Shown here one piece after another: positions 31,848 to 39,752 of a stretch of 54,415 nt of DNA. Under the pieces are notes generated by a model. That model saw nothing but the letters and a program-made list of their open reading frames with translations. It was not told the origin of the DNA and made no database searches. The stretch covers positions 24,561-78,975 of the forward strand of contig JAHZFK010000008.1 of NCBI GenBank assembly GCA_019421385.1, given 5' to 3'. The position numbers and the translations under genes are program-made. Source of the stretch: Clostridiales bacterium. GTDB lineage: Bacteria; Bacillota; Clostridia; Oscillospirales; Butyricicoccaceae. The first letter of the stretch is position 1; each line of letters begins with the position of its first letter.

Positions 31848-34469
31848 TCAGCCGAGAGCCGCGATGGATTCCTCCAGCTTTGCGAGGTGCTCGCGCAGCT
31901 TTTCGGCCTTCTCGCGCTCGACCGCGACGACCTTTTCCGGCGCCTTATCAACAAACTTCGGGTTGTTCAGCTTCTTCATGACGAACTCGATATCGTCCTC
32001 GACCTTAGCCTTCTCCTTTTCGAGACGCGCGCGCTCGGCGGCGAAGTCAATGAGGTCGCCCATCGGCATATACAGCTGCGCGTCGCCCGTGACAACGGAT
32101 GCCATCTTGGCCGCGTCCGCGGGCACCGCGTCGATCAGCTCAATGCCGGACGCGTAAGCAAGCTTCGGGAAGAAGCCTTCGCCCGCAGCGAAGGTGTCTT
32201 TTTTCTCGGTCAGGATAAGCACCTTGGCCTTCTTGGACGGCGGGACGTTCATCTCGCTGCGGCGGTTACGGATGGCGCGCACCGCGTCCATCAGCGTTTC
32301 CATCTGTGCCTCTTCGGCGGCAAAGTGCAGCTTTTCGTCGTACTCGGGCCACTTGGAAACCATGACCGACGGGCCTTCGTGCGGCAGCGCCTGCCAGATG
32401 GTCTCGGTGATGAACGGCATGAACGGATGCAGCAGCTGCATCGCGCCGGACAGCACATAGCACAGCACCTTCTGCACGTTCTCATCGCCCGCCTGCAAAC
32501 GGGTCTTGGCAATTTCGATATACCAGTCGCAGAAGTTATCCCAGATAAAGTCGTTGAGCTTAGCAGCAGCCAGACCCAGCTCATACTGGTCGATATTGCG
32601 GGTGACCTCGGCAACCAGCGTGTTGTACTTGGACACGATCCACTTGTCCTCGAGCGTCAGCGTCTCGGGCAGCTGGGCAGCCTTGTCCTTGCCGATGGTC
32701 AGGTTCATCTGAATGAAACGCGATGCGTTCCAGATCTTGTTGCAGAAGTTACGCGACGCCTGCACGCGCTCGTCCGAGAAACGCATGTCGTTTCCGGGGC
32801 TGTTGCCGGTTGCCAGCGTAAAGCGCAGCGCGTCTGCGCCGTATTGGTCGATGATCTCCAGCGGGTCAATGCCGTTGCCCAAGGACTTGGACATCTTGCG
32901 GCCCTGCGCGTCGCGCACCAGACCGTGGATATACACAGTGTCGAACGGGGTCTGGCCCATGTGCTCAACGCCAGAGAAAATCATGCGCGCGACCCAGAAG
33001 AAGATGATATCATAACCGGTGACCAGCGTCGAAGTCGGATAGAAATACTCCAGTTCCTTGGTCTTTTCCGGCCAGCCGAGCGTGGAGAACGGCCACAGTG
33101 CGGACGAGAACCAAGTATCCAGCACGTCCTCTTCCTGACGGATGTTCTTCGAGCCGCACTTCGGGCAAACGTGGATATCTTCCTTGGAAACGGTCATTTC
33201 GCCGCAGTCGTCGCAGTAGAACGCCGGGATGCGGTGACCCCACCACAGCTGACGCGAAATGCACCAGTCGTGGACGTTTTCCATCCAGCGCAGATAAGTC
33301 TTGGAGAAGCGGTCGGGCACAAACTTGGTCTTGCCCTCGGTGACAACGTCCATTGCGGGCTTCGCCAGCGGTGCCATCTTGACGAACCACTGTGCCGAGG
33401 TCATCGGCTCAACGGTCGTGCCGCAGCGGTAGCAGGTGCCGACGTTGTGCTCGTGATCTTCGATCTTGACGAGGTAGCCGCCCTCTTCGAGATCCTTGAT
33501 GACCGCCTTGCGGCACTCATAGCGATCCATACCCTCGTATTTGCCGCCGTTTTCGTTGACGGTCGCGTCCTCGTTGAACACAAGGATCTGCTCGAGGTTG
33601 TGGCGCTGACCCATCTCGAAGTCGTTCGGGTCGTGGCAGGGCGTGACCTTAACACAGCCCGTACCGAATTCCATATCGACGTATTCATCACCGAAAATCG
33701 GGATTTCGCGGTTCATGATCGGCAGGATGCAGGTCTTGCCAATCAGGTGCTTGTAGCGCTCGTCGTTCGGGTTGACGGCAACACCGGTATCGCCCATGAA
33801 GGTCTCCGGACGGGTGGTGGCGACCACCAGCTCGCCCGAGCCGTCCGCCAGCGGGTAGCGGATGTGCCACAGCTTGCCCGGCTGGGTCTCGTACTCAACC
33901 TCGGCGTCGGAAAGCGCGGTCGTGCAGTGCGGGCACCAGTTGATGATACGGTGACCTTTGTAGATCAAGCCCTTGTTATACAGGTTGACAAACACCTCGC
34001 GGACTGCCTTGGAGCAGCCCTCGTCCATCGTGAAGCGCTCACGCTCCCAGTCGCAGGACGAGCCGAGCTTTTTCAGCTGGCTGATGATGCGGTTGCCATA
34101 CTGGTGCTTCCAGTCCCAAACGCGCTCGAGGAACTTCTCGCGGCCGAGGTCGTAACGGGTCAGGCCCTCTTCCTTGCGCAGGTTTTCTTCTACCTTGATC
34201 TGGGTAGCGATGCCTGCATGGTCGGTGCCGGGCATCCACAGCGCTTCATAACCCTGCATACGCTTGGTGCGGATGAGGATATCCTGCAAGGTCTCGTCAA
34301 ACGCATGACCCATGTGCAACTGACCGGTTACGTTCGGGGGCGGAATAACGATGGTATAGGGTTTCTTGTCCGGGTTGACCTCGGCATGGAAAAAGCCGGA
34401 GTCATTCCAGAAGCTGTACAGCTTGTCTTCGACCGCTTTTGGGTCGTAAGTCTTGGGCAGTTCGCTCAT
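31848..34469 (-). CDS. valS: Valyl-tRNA synthetase
   Basis: An 873-residue class Ia aminoacyl-tRNA synthetase of normal length. It charges tRNA-Val in the cytosol. The HIGH-type motif PPPNVTGQLHMGHA (HMGH at 52-55), an editing domain near 190-330 with TTRPETFMGDTGVAVNP, the KMSKS motif near 525 (GRKMSKSLGNGIDP), an anticodon-binding domain from 600 and the C-terminal coiled coil (800-873, ERARLEKEKAKVEDDIEFVMKKL) are all present. Expression is under a T-box leader with a GUC specifier (34502-34740). The long plus-strand frame covering the gene is a codon-bias shadow. Confidence 0.97.
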   Translation of the reverse strand: MSELPKTYDPKAVEDKLYSFWNDSGFFHAEVNPDKKPYTIVIPPPNVTGQLHMGHAFDETLQDILIRTKRMQGYEALWMPGTDHAGIATQIKVEENLRKEEGLTRYDLGREKFLERVWDWKHQYGNRIISQLKKLGSSCDWERERFTMDEGCSKAVREVFVNLYNKGLIYKGHRIINWCPHCTTALSDAEVEYETQPGKLWHIRYPLADGSGELVVATTRPETFMGDTGVAVNPNDERYKHLIGKTCILPIMNREIPIFGDEYVDMEFGTGCVKVTPCHDPNDFEMGQRHNLEQILVFNEDATVNENGGKYEGMDRYECRKAVIKDLEEGGYLVKIEDHEHNVGTCYRCGTTVEPMTSAQWFVKMAPLAKPAMDVVTEGKTKFVPDRFSKTYLRWMENVHDWCISRQLWWGHRIPAFYCDDCGEMTVSKEDIHVCPKCGSKNIRQEEDVLDTWFSSALWPFSTLGWPEKTKELEYFYPTSTLVTGYDIIFFWVARMIFSGVEHMGQTPFDTVYIHGLVRDAQGRKMSKSLGNGIDPLEIIDQYGADALRFTLATGNSPGNDMRFSDERVQASRNFCNKIWNASRFIQMNLTIGKDKAAQLPETLTLEDKWIVSKYNTLVAEVTRNIDQYELGLAAAKLNDFIWDNFCDWYIEIAKTRLQAGDENVQKVLCYVLSGAMQLLHPFMPFITETIWQALPHEGPSVMVSKWPEYDEKLHFAAEEAQMETLMDAVRAIRNRRSEMNVPPSKKAKVLILTEKKDTFAAGEGFFPKLAYASGIELIDAVPADAAKMASVVTGDAQLYMPMGDLIDFAAERARLEKEKAKVEDDIEFVMKKLNNPKFVDKAPEKVVAVEREKAEKLREHLAKLEESIAALG

Positions 34470-34501
34470 TGGCTCTATCTCCTTTTCGGTTTTTGATAAC
34501 T

Positions 34502-34740
34502 AAAAAAGCACGCTGTCCGTATAGGACGAAGCGTGCTCCGTGGTACCACCTAAATTCGCGGCAAAGCTGCCGCGCACTCGTTGACCCGTAACGTGGGCGG
34601 GACGGGACGGCCTACTGTTTTCAGCCCTCCTGCTCCAAAGCGACCTTCTTCCTACCCGCCGAAGGGCTTGCACCGAACCGCCCTCTCTCTTGACGCGCGG
34701 GGACAGGAATACTCCTCTTTGTCATTGCATTTTCCGTATT
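34502..34740 (-). promoter_or_regulatory. Valine T-box riboswitch upstream of valS
   Basis: On the minus strand, stem I contains the AGGAGTA specifier-loop 5' side and AAG-GTC-GCTTTGGAGC on the 3' side. The specifier is GUC (34644-34642), a valine codon. The antiterminator T-box AGGTGGTACCACGG follows, and then a terminator (AGCACGCT/AGCGTGCT, 34502-34537) with a T-run. Uncharged tRNA-Val would stabilise the antiterminator and turn valS on. Confidence 0.93.
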
Positions 34741-34749
34741 AACTTAATC

Positions 34750-34778
34750 AGTATATCCACAAAAGCAGGGTTTGTCAA
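34750..34778 (-). promoter_or_regulatory. Predicted promoter of the valS T-box transcript
   Basis: On the minus strand TTGACA (34778-34773) and TATACT (34755-34750) are 17 bp apart. The -35 box overlaps the last codons of the upstream ribbon-helix-helix gene. Confidence 0.78.
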
Positions 34779-34957
34779 GGTTTTTGCGTCCCAGAAATGT
34801 CGATTTCTCCATGTTCTTTTTCAAAACGGCGAATATCCTGCCGAATCAAATATAGTACATGCCCATTGACCGAACGGCCTTCATATTCTGCAATAGAATG
34901 CAGTTTATCCAATGTGTCCTGCTCTATACGAAAACCGAAGTGTCTCCTGTTATCCAT
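34775..34957 (-). CDS. Small Arc-type ribbon-helix-helix DNA-binding protein
   Basis: A 60-residue protein starting MDNRRHFGFRIEQDTLDKLHSIAEYEGRSVNGHVLYLIRQDI, with a basic, beta-type N-terminus (RHFGFRI) followed by two helices, the pattern of Arc/MetJ ribbon-helix-helix repressors. ATG 34957 has GGAGG eight bases upstream; the longer frame from 34972 starts inside that ribosome site. It is divergent from a 53-residue ORF, and two inverted copies of AAGTACACTT lie in the shared promoter region, so autoregulation is likely. Such proteins are often antitoxins or plasmid-type regulators, but no toxin is recognised here. Confidence 0.7.
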   Translation of the reverse strand: MDNRRHFGFRIEQDTLDKLHSIAEYEGRSVNGHVLYLIRQDIRRFEKEHGEIDISGTQKP

Positions 34958-34981
34958 TGAGCCACCCTCCATAGTCTTATT

Positions 34982-35040
34982 TTAAGTACACTTTAAGTCC
35001 TTTATGTGCTATAATGGTTTCAGTGTTCTTGAAGTGTACT
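34982..35040. promoter_or_regulatory. Divergent promoter region with paired operator-like repeats
   Basis: AAGTACACTT (34984-34993) and its inverted copy AAGTGTACTT (35031-35040) flank a TATAAT box at 35010-35015 (plus) and TTATAG on the minus strand. Each repeat is itself near-palindromic (AAGT-2 bp-ACTT) and lies where the opposed -35 boxes would be. This fits binding by the neighbouring ribbon-helix-helix protein. Confidence 0.55.
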
Positions 35041-35065
35041 TGACTTTTTGATGGAGGTGTATCCC

Positions 35066-35227
35066 ATGGATGAACTCAACTACAAGGATGCTTACTTATA
35101 TCTGGTGCGCGCGGTGGACGATCTTGTCCGCTACATGGAACTGTCGGACGAAACCGCCGACCGCAAAACCGTGCTCGCCGGGCTGCGGCAGGCGCTCTCC
35201 GGCGCGGAGGAACGCGCCATTGAGTAA
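35066..35227 (+). CDS. Small ORF (53 aa) of unknown function, divergent from the RHH gene
   Basis: ATG 35066 has GGAGGTG about six bases upstream. The 53-residue product is acidic and helical (MDELNYKDAYLYLVRAVDDL, then RKTVLAGLRQALSGAEE). It resembles no family I know. It lies between the operator-like repeats and the pheS T-box promoter, with TATAAT about 50 bp upstream. The pairing with the ribbon-helix-helix gene suggests a regulated two-gene locus. Confidence 0.6.
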   Translation: MDELNYKDAYLYLVRAVDDLVRYMELSDETADRKTVLAGLRQALSGAEERAIE

Positions 35228-35264
35228 GGCCCTCCCTTTCCGTTAAAAACTCGCAACTTTCCCC

Positions 35265-35293
35265 TTGCATTTGCCGGAAAACTGTGTTTTAAT
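35265..35293 (+). promoter_or_regulatory. Predicted promoter of the pheST T-box transcript
   Basis: TTGCAT at 35265-35270 and TTTAAT at 35288-35293 are 17 bp apart, directly before the T-box leader. Confidence 0.65.
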
Positions 35294-35299
35294 AGTACT

Positions 35300-35562
35300 G
35301 TTATCTGCGATGAACAGGGAAAGTAACGTCATTCCCCTCTTTTCAGAGAAAACGGCCTTTGGCTGCGAGCCGTTCAAAGAGACCTGACGCGAAGTTCCCC
35401 TGCGAGCACCGGCGCTGAACGGCTTTTCCAGTAGGCGCAGGCGAAGTAACGCCCCGTTACCGGCGTTCAATGAGTGCCCGGCCTGTCCGGGAATCAGGGT
35501 GGTACCACGGAAGATGTTTGATACGCCTTTCGTCCCTATTTTGTGGGACGAAAGGCTTTTTT
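35300..35562 (+). promoter_or_regulatory. Phenylalanine T-box riboswitch upstream of pheS
   Basis: The stem I base pairs CAGGG with CCCTG, and the specifier loop reads GGAAAGTAA on the 5' side and GAAG-TTC-CCC on the 3' side. The specifier is UUC (35395-35397), a phenylalanine codon. The T-box CAGGGTGGTACCACGG at about 35496-35511 and a terminator stem GCCTTTCGTCCC/GGGACGAAAGGC with a T-run (35525-35562) complete it. Confidence 0.93.
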
Positions 35563-35601
35563 GTTGCGTCCCTGAACGATTTTTCATAAAGGAGAGTCAC
35601 C

Positions 35602-36621
35602 ATGAAAGAAAAACTGCAAGGCATTTTGCAGGCCGCAAAAGATCAGCTTGCCGCAGCGGGCGACGCCCGCGCACTTGACGAGGCGCGTGTGCGCTTTCTC
35701 GGCAAAAAAGGTGAGCTGACTGCGCTCCTCAAGGGCATGAAAGACGTTGCCGCGGAGGAACGTCCGGTCGTCGGCCAGCTCATCAACGATGTGCGCGCCG
35801 AAATCGAAACCATCATCGACAAGCAGAAGGAAGCCATCGAGCAGGCTGCGCTGGCGCACAAGCTGGCGGCCGAAACCATCGACGTGACCCTGCCGGGCGA
35901 AGAAGTTGTCATCGGCAAAAAGCATCCGCTGAATATTGTACTGGACGAGCTGAAGGAAATCTTTATCGGTCTGGGCTTCTCGATCGCGGAAGGTCCGGAG
36001 GTCGAGCTGGATCACTATAACTTTGAAGCGCTCAACATCCCGAAAGACCATCCCGCACGCGACACGCAAGACACGTTCTACATTTCGGATAACGTCGTGC
36101 TGCGCACGCAGACCTCACCCATGCAGGTGCGCACGATGGAGCAGAAAAAGCCCCCCATCCGCATCATTGCGCCGGGCCGCGTATACCGTTCGGATGCCGT
36201 CGATGCGACCCACTCCCCGCTGTTCCATCAGATTGAGGGTCTGGTCGTCGATAAGGGCATCCGTATGTCTGACCTCAAGGGCATCCTTGAGCTGTTCGCC
36301 AAGAAGCTGTACGGCGAGGACACGGTCGTCCGTTTCCGTCCGCACCACTTCCCGTTCACCGAGCCGAGCGCCGAAATGGATATCCAGTGCTACCGCTGCC
36401 ACGGCGCGGGCTGCCCGCTGTGCAAGGGCGAGGGCTGGATCGAAATCCTCGGCTGCGGCATGGTGCACCCCAAGGTGCTCGAAATGAGCGGCATCGACCC
36501 AGAGGAGTATTCGGGCTATGCGTTCGGCATCGGTCTGGAGCGCACGGTCATGGGCCGCTTCAAAATCGACGATATCCGTCTGTTCTATGAGAACGACGTG
36601 CGGTTCCTCGAACAGTTCTAA
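35602..36621 (+). CDS. pheS: Phenylalanyl-tRNA synthetase alpha subunit
   Basis: A 339-residue class II synthetase subunit. The N-terminal coiled coil (residues 1-95) binds tRNA. Motif 2 lies around TSPMQVRTMEQKKPPIRIIAPGRVYR and motif 3 in GIDPEEYSGYAFGIGLER near 300-317; PHHFPFTEPSAEMD is also diagnostic. It forms an (alpha-beta)2 tetramer with PheT in the cytosol. AAAGGAG precedes the ATG. Expression is controlled by the T-box leader; pheT follows after an unusually structured 240-bp gap. Confidence 0.97.
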   Translation: MKEKLQGILQAAKDQLAAAGDARALDEARVRFLGKKGELTALLKGMKDVAAEERPVVGQLINDVRAEIETIIDKQKEAIEQAALAHKLAAETIDVTLPGEEVVIGKKHPLNIVLDELKEIFIGLGFSIAEGPEVELDHYNFEALNIPKDHPARDTQDTFYISDNVVLRTQTSPMQVRTMEQKKPPIRIIAPGRVYRSDAVDATHSPLFHQIEGLVVDKGIRMSDLKGILELFAKKLYGEDTVVRFRPHHFPFTEPSAEMDIQCYRCHGAGCPLCKGEGWIEILGCGMVHPKVLEMSGIDPEEYSGYAFGIGLERTVMGRFKIDDIRLFYENDVRFLEQF

Positions 36622-36626
36622 ACGAG

Positions 36627-36827
36627 TATAGGGGACTTCAAAAGTCCCCTATATACGAGAACAAGTTCCGAAGAAACTTGTTCCCGATACCCGAATGACG
36701 CCGCCCAAGGCGGCTGGGTCGGGGTGTAAAAAGTCACGCACATGTCGCGGCTTTTTACGGGAATTGCAAAGCAATTCCCTATTGATACGCGCCCTCTGGC
36801 GCGGCCGCGCTACCAAAGGCGCGGTAT
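36627..36827. repeat. Array of stem-loops filling the pheS-pheT intergenic region
   Basis: Successive inverted repeats, nearly end to end: TATAGGGGACTT/AAGTCCCCTATA (36627-36653), GAACAAGTT/AACTTGTTC (36659-36683), GCCGCC/GGCGGC (36700-36714, inside ACCCGA/TCGGGGT), GTAAAAAG/CTTTTTAC (36726-36758), GGGAATTGC/GCAATTCCC (36759-36779), and a nested GATAC-GCGCC/GGCGC-GGTATC set (36784-36827). None has a T-run on the plus strand. They may be a repetitive extragenic element, an mRNA processing or stability signal, or a stack of decayed insertions. Confidence 0.8.
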
Positions 36828-36861
36828 CCTGAACATTACGATAAAGGAGCGTTCATTCATT

Positions 36862-39270
36862 ATGAAATTGCCGCTTTCCTGGCTTTCGGATTATACCGAT
36901 ATTTCCGGCGTCACGCCCAAGGAGTATGACGCCCGCCTGACCATGTCCGGCTCCAAGGTCGAGGAGGTCTACTACCTCGGCGCGGAGATCGAAAACGTTG
37001 TGACCGGCAGGGTGCTGTCGGTTGTCGACCATCCGGACTCCGACCACCTGAAAATCTGCCAGATCGACGTGGGACAGGACGAACCCATCCAGATCGTCAC
37101 CGGCGCGCCCAATGTGACCCCGGATTCGGTCGGCGAGATCTGCCCGGTCGCGCTGCACAAGTCCACGCTGCCCGGCGGCGTCAAAATCACCAAGGGCAAG
37201 CTGCGCGGCGAGGTCTCCAACGGCATGATGTGCTCGTTCCAGGAGCTGGGGCTGACGCACGGCTGCGTGCCCTACGCCTGCGAGAACGGTATCCTGTTCC
37301 TGCCCGAAGGCACGCCCGTGGGCGAGGATATCAAAAAAATCCTCGGTCTGGACGACTACGTTGCAGACTTTGAGATCACCTCCAACCGCGCCGACTGCTT
37401 CAGCGTGATCGGTCTCGCGCGCGAGACCGCTGCGACCTTCGACCGTCCGTTCAAGGTCAAGGAGCCGGTCGTTCAGAGCATTGGCGACGATATCAACAAG
37501 TATATGTCCGTTGAAGTCGTTGACACCGACCTTTGCCCGCGCTACACCGCGCGTCTCGTGAAAAACATCAAGATCGAGCCGTCTCCCGCGTGGATGCGCG
37601 AGCGTCTGCACGCTTGCGGCGTGCGCCCGATCAACAACATCGTTGATATCACCAACTACGTCATGCTCGAGTACGGCCAGCCGATGCACGCGTTCGACTA
37701 TTCCTGCCTGTCTGACGGCAAAATCGTCGTGCGCCGCGCGCGCAACGGCGAGTCCATCCAGACCCTCGACGGACAGGATCACGACCTGACCGACAAGATG
37801 CTCGCCATCTGCGACAACGATAAGCCGGTCGCCGTTGCAGGCGTTATGGGCGGCGCAAACTCCGAGATTGAGGACGACACCAAAACGGTCGTGTTCGAGT
37901 CCGCCTGCTTCCACGGCGCAACCGTGCGCGTGACGGCAAAGGCGCTCGGTATGCGCACCGAAGCATCCGGCCGCTTTGAAAAGGGCCTTGATCCATCGCT
38001 GACCCTGCCCGCTGTGCAGCGCGCCTGCGAGCTGGTCGAAATGCTGGGTGCGGGCGAAGTCGTAGACGGCATCATCGACGCATGTGCTGCCGACCTGACC
38101 CCCAAGACGCTGCCCTTCGAGCCGGACAAGATGAACGCGCTGCTCGGCCTTGACCTGTCTGCCGACGAGCAGAAGGCATATCTCGAGCGCCTTGAGTTCC
38201 GTGTCGAGGACGGCAAGGTCATCATTCCGTCCTTCCGCGTGGACATTGCACGCATGTGCGATCTGGCGGAGGAAGTCGCGCGTATGTACGGCTACGACAA
38301 GATCCCGACCACGCTGTACGCCGGTGAAATGGTGCAGGGCGAGTACACGCCCAAGCAGATGGCGGAGCAGAATGTCTCTCTGACCTGCCGCGAGGCCGGT
38401 TTTGACGAGGCGATGAGCCATTCGTTCATCTCCCCGAAGTTCTATGACATGATCGGCTGGGCGCAGGACGACCCGCGCCGCATCTCCACGACCATTCTCA
38501 ACCCGCTGGGCGAGGATTTCAGCATCATGCGTACCACCGTGCTGCCCTCCATGCTGCAATCGCTCGCGCACAACCACGCACATCGCAACCCGACCGCGTC
38601 GCTGTTTGAGCTGGGCACGATCTACACCCCGAGCATCAAGGACGGCAAGGCCGATCCGGATGTGCTGCCGCACGAAGAGAAGATACTCACCCTCGGCACT
38701 TACGGCCGCCTGTCCTTCTTCCAGTTCAAGGGCGTAATCGAAGCGATCTGCCGCGAGCTGAACGTCAAGAACGTGCAGTTTGTGCCGGAAAAGAGCAATC
38801 CGTCCTATCATCCGGGCCGCTGCGCCAATATCCTGATCGACGGTCAGCCGGTTGGCGTATTCGGCACGGTGCATCCGACGGTCGCTGCGCGCTATGGTCT
38901 GTCCGGCGAGGTGCTCGCCGCCGAGCTGCCGCTCGACAAGCTGTTCGACGCGATCGACCCCGTGAAACTCTATCACCCGCTGCCCAAGTTCCCGGCTTCG
39001 ACCCGCGATATCGCCGTTCTGGTCGATGACGAGGTGCCCGCCGCTTCCATGCAGGCCGCGATCGAGAAGGCCGCAGGCCACATTCTGGAAAACGTCAAAC
39101 TGTTCGACGTATACAAGGGCAAGGGCATCCCGGAGGGCAAAAAGTCGGTTGCTTACTCGCTGAGCCTGCGCGCACCCGACCGCACGCTGACCGACGAGGA
39201 ATGCGACAAGGCCATGAAGCAGGCGCTGGCAGCGTTGGAAAAAGATTTCGGCGCGGTTTTGCGCGGATAA
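36862..39270 (+). CDS. pheT: Phenylalanyl-tRNA synthetase beta subunit
   Basis: An 802-residue subunit of normal length. In order: an EMAP-II-like tRNA-binding domain (about 40-150, VVDHPDSDHLKICQIDVG), B3/B4 editing domain (about 210-390, ITNYVMLEYGQPMHAFD), B5 domain (400-475), a pseudo-catalytic core, and the ferredoxin-fold anticodon-binding domain at the C-terminus (PLPKFPASTRDIAVLVDDEV to KSVAYSLSLRAPDRTLTDEE). ATG 36862 has AAAGGAG ahead; the earlier frame extension crosses the stem-loop array and is not coding. It works with PheS and probably shares its T-box transcript. Confidence 0.96.
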   Translation: MKLPLSWLSDYTDISGVTPKEYDARLTMSGSKVEEVYYLGAEIENVVTGRVLSVVDHPDSDHLKICQIDVGQDEPIQIVTGAPNVTPDSVGEICPVALHKSTLPGGVKITKGKLRGEVSNGMMCSFQELGLTHGCVPYACENGILFLPEGTPVGEDIKKILGLDDYVADFEITSNRADCFSVIGLARETAATFDRPFKVKEPVVQSIGDDINKYMSVEVVDTDLCPRYTARLVKNIKIEPSPAWMRERLHACGVRPINNIVDITNYVMLEYGQPMHAFDYSCLSDGKIVVRRARNGESIQTLDGQDHDLTDKMLAICDNDKPVAVAGVMGGANSEIEDDTKTVVFESACFHGATVRVTAKALGMRTEASGRFEKGLDPSLTLPAVQRACELVEMLGAGEVVDGIIDACAADLTPKTLPFEPDKMNALLGLDLSADEQKAYLERLEFRVEDGKVIIPSFRVDIARMCDLAEEVARMYGYDKIPTTLYAGEMVQGEYTPKQMAEQNVSLTCREAGFDEAMSHSFISPKFYDMIGWAQDDPRRISTTILNPLGEDFSIMRTTVLPSMLQSLAHNHAHRNPTASLFELGTIYTPSIKDGKADPDVLPHEEKILTLGTYGRLSFFQFKGVIEAICRELNVKNVQFVPEKSNPSYHPGRCANILIDGQPVGVFGTVHPTVAARYGLSGEVLAAELPLDKLFDAIDPVKLYHPLPKFPASTRDIAVLVDDEVPAASMQAAIEKAAGHILENVKLFDVYKGKGIPEGKKSVAYSLSLRAPDRTLTDEECDKAMKQALAALEKDFGAVLRG

Positions 39271-39346
39271 GGCTTTACTTTTCGGCCGTTTTGTATTATG
39301 CTGTTTATAGCAAAAAACCACCGGTAGGATCGGAAAGGAGACAGAC

Positions 39347-39592
39347 ATGCTTGACGGCACGAGAAAATTCAGCCTTGTAGATGAGTCCAACAAGGAGATG
39401 AAGCGCACGCTGACTGCGGTTTATGACGCGCTAAAGGAGAAAGGGTATAACCCGATCAACCAGATCGTGGGCTATCTCCTCTCTGAGGACCCGACGTACA
39501 TCACCAACCACAACAACGCACGCAGCCTGATCTGCAAGATCGACCGCGACGAGCTGATGCAGGAGTTGGTACAGTTCTACCTCGACAACTGA
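39347..39592 (+). CDS. ireB: IreB-family regulatory phosphoprotein (DUF965/UPF0297)
   Basis: An 81-residue protein that matches the family over its whole length: DGTRKFSLVDESNKEMKRTL, EKGYNPINQIVGYLLSEDPTYITNHNNARSLI. In Enterococcus faecalis, IreB is a substrate of the Ser/Thr kinase IreK and lowers cephalosporin resistance. GGAAAGGAG lies just before the ATG. In many Firmicutes ireB heads an operon with ruvX; here a promoter and terminator-like leader follow it instead, before the YgiQ-type gene. It is a soluble, mostly helical protein. Confidence 0.93.
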   Translation: MLDGTRKFSLVDESNKEMKRTLTAVYDALKEKGYNPINQIVGYLLSEDPTYITNHNNARSLICKIDRDELMQELVQFYLDN

Positions 39593-39600
39593 GGCTGGGC

Positions 39601-39628
39601 TTGACAAACGGAGCAGATCCGTTATAAT
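39601..39628 (+). promoter_or_regulatory. Predicted promoter of the ygiQ-like gene or leader RNA
   Basis: TTGACA at 39601-39606 and TATAAT at 39623-39628 are both perfect consensus boxes, with a 16-bp spacer. Confidence 0.8.
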
Positions 39629-39686
39629 GAAAGTAGAAAAAGGGCAGTCCGGCAAAGACGGTTGACCCTAAGTATCTATCATTTCA

Positions 39687-39729
39687 AAAAAAATGACCGT
39701 ACCCGGGGCAAGTGGGCGGTCATTTTTTT
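39687..39729 (+). terminator. Terminator-like hairpin in the leader of the ygiQ-like gene
   Basis: AAAAAAATGACCG and CGGTCATTTTTTT form a 13-bp stem ending in seven T, 23 bases before the start codon. Together with the consensus promoter it frames a short RNA of about 95 bases, either an attenuated leader or a small RNA. Confidence 0.7.
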
Positions 39730-39752
39730 ATGGTTTTAGCGAAAGGGAAATT

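Noticed and set aside
31773..34496. 907-residue open frame on the plus strand
   Set aside because: It is antisense to valS over its whole length. High-GC codon bias leaves the opposite strand open; no ribosome site or family motif.
39271..39346. Promoter for ireB
   Set aside because: Weak TTTCGG/TTTATA-like boxes exist but without convincing match; ireB may be read from the pheST transcript.
36853..39408. 851-residue open frame on the minus strand
   Set aside because: It is the antisense shadow of pheT, which has every expected domain.
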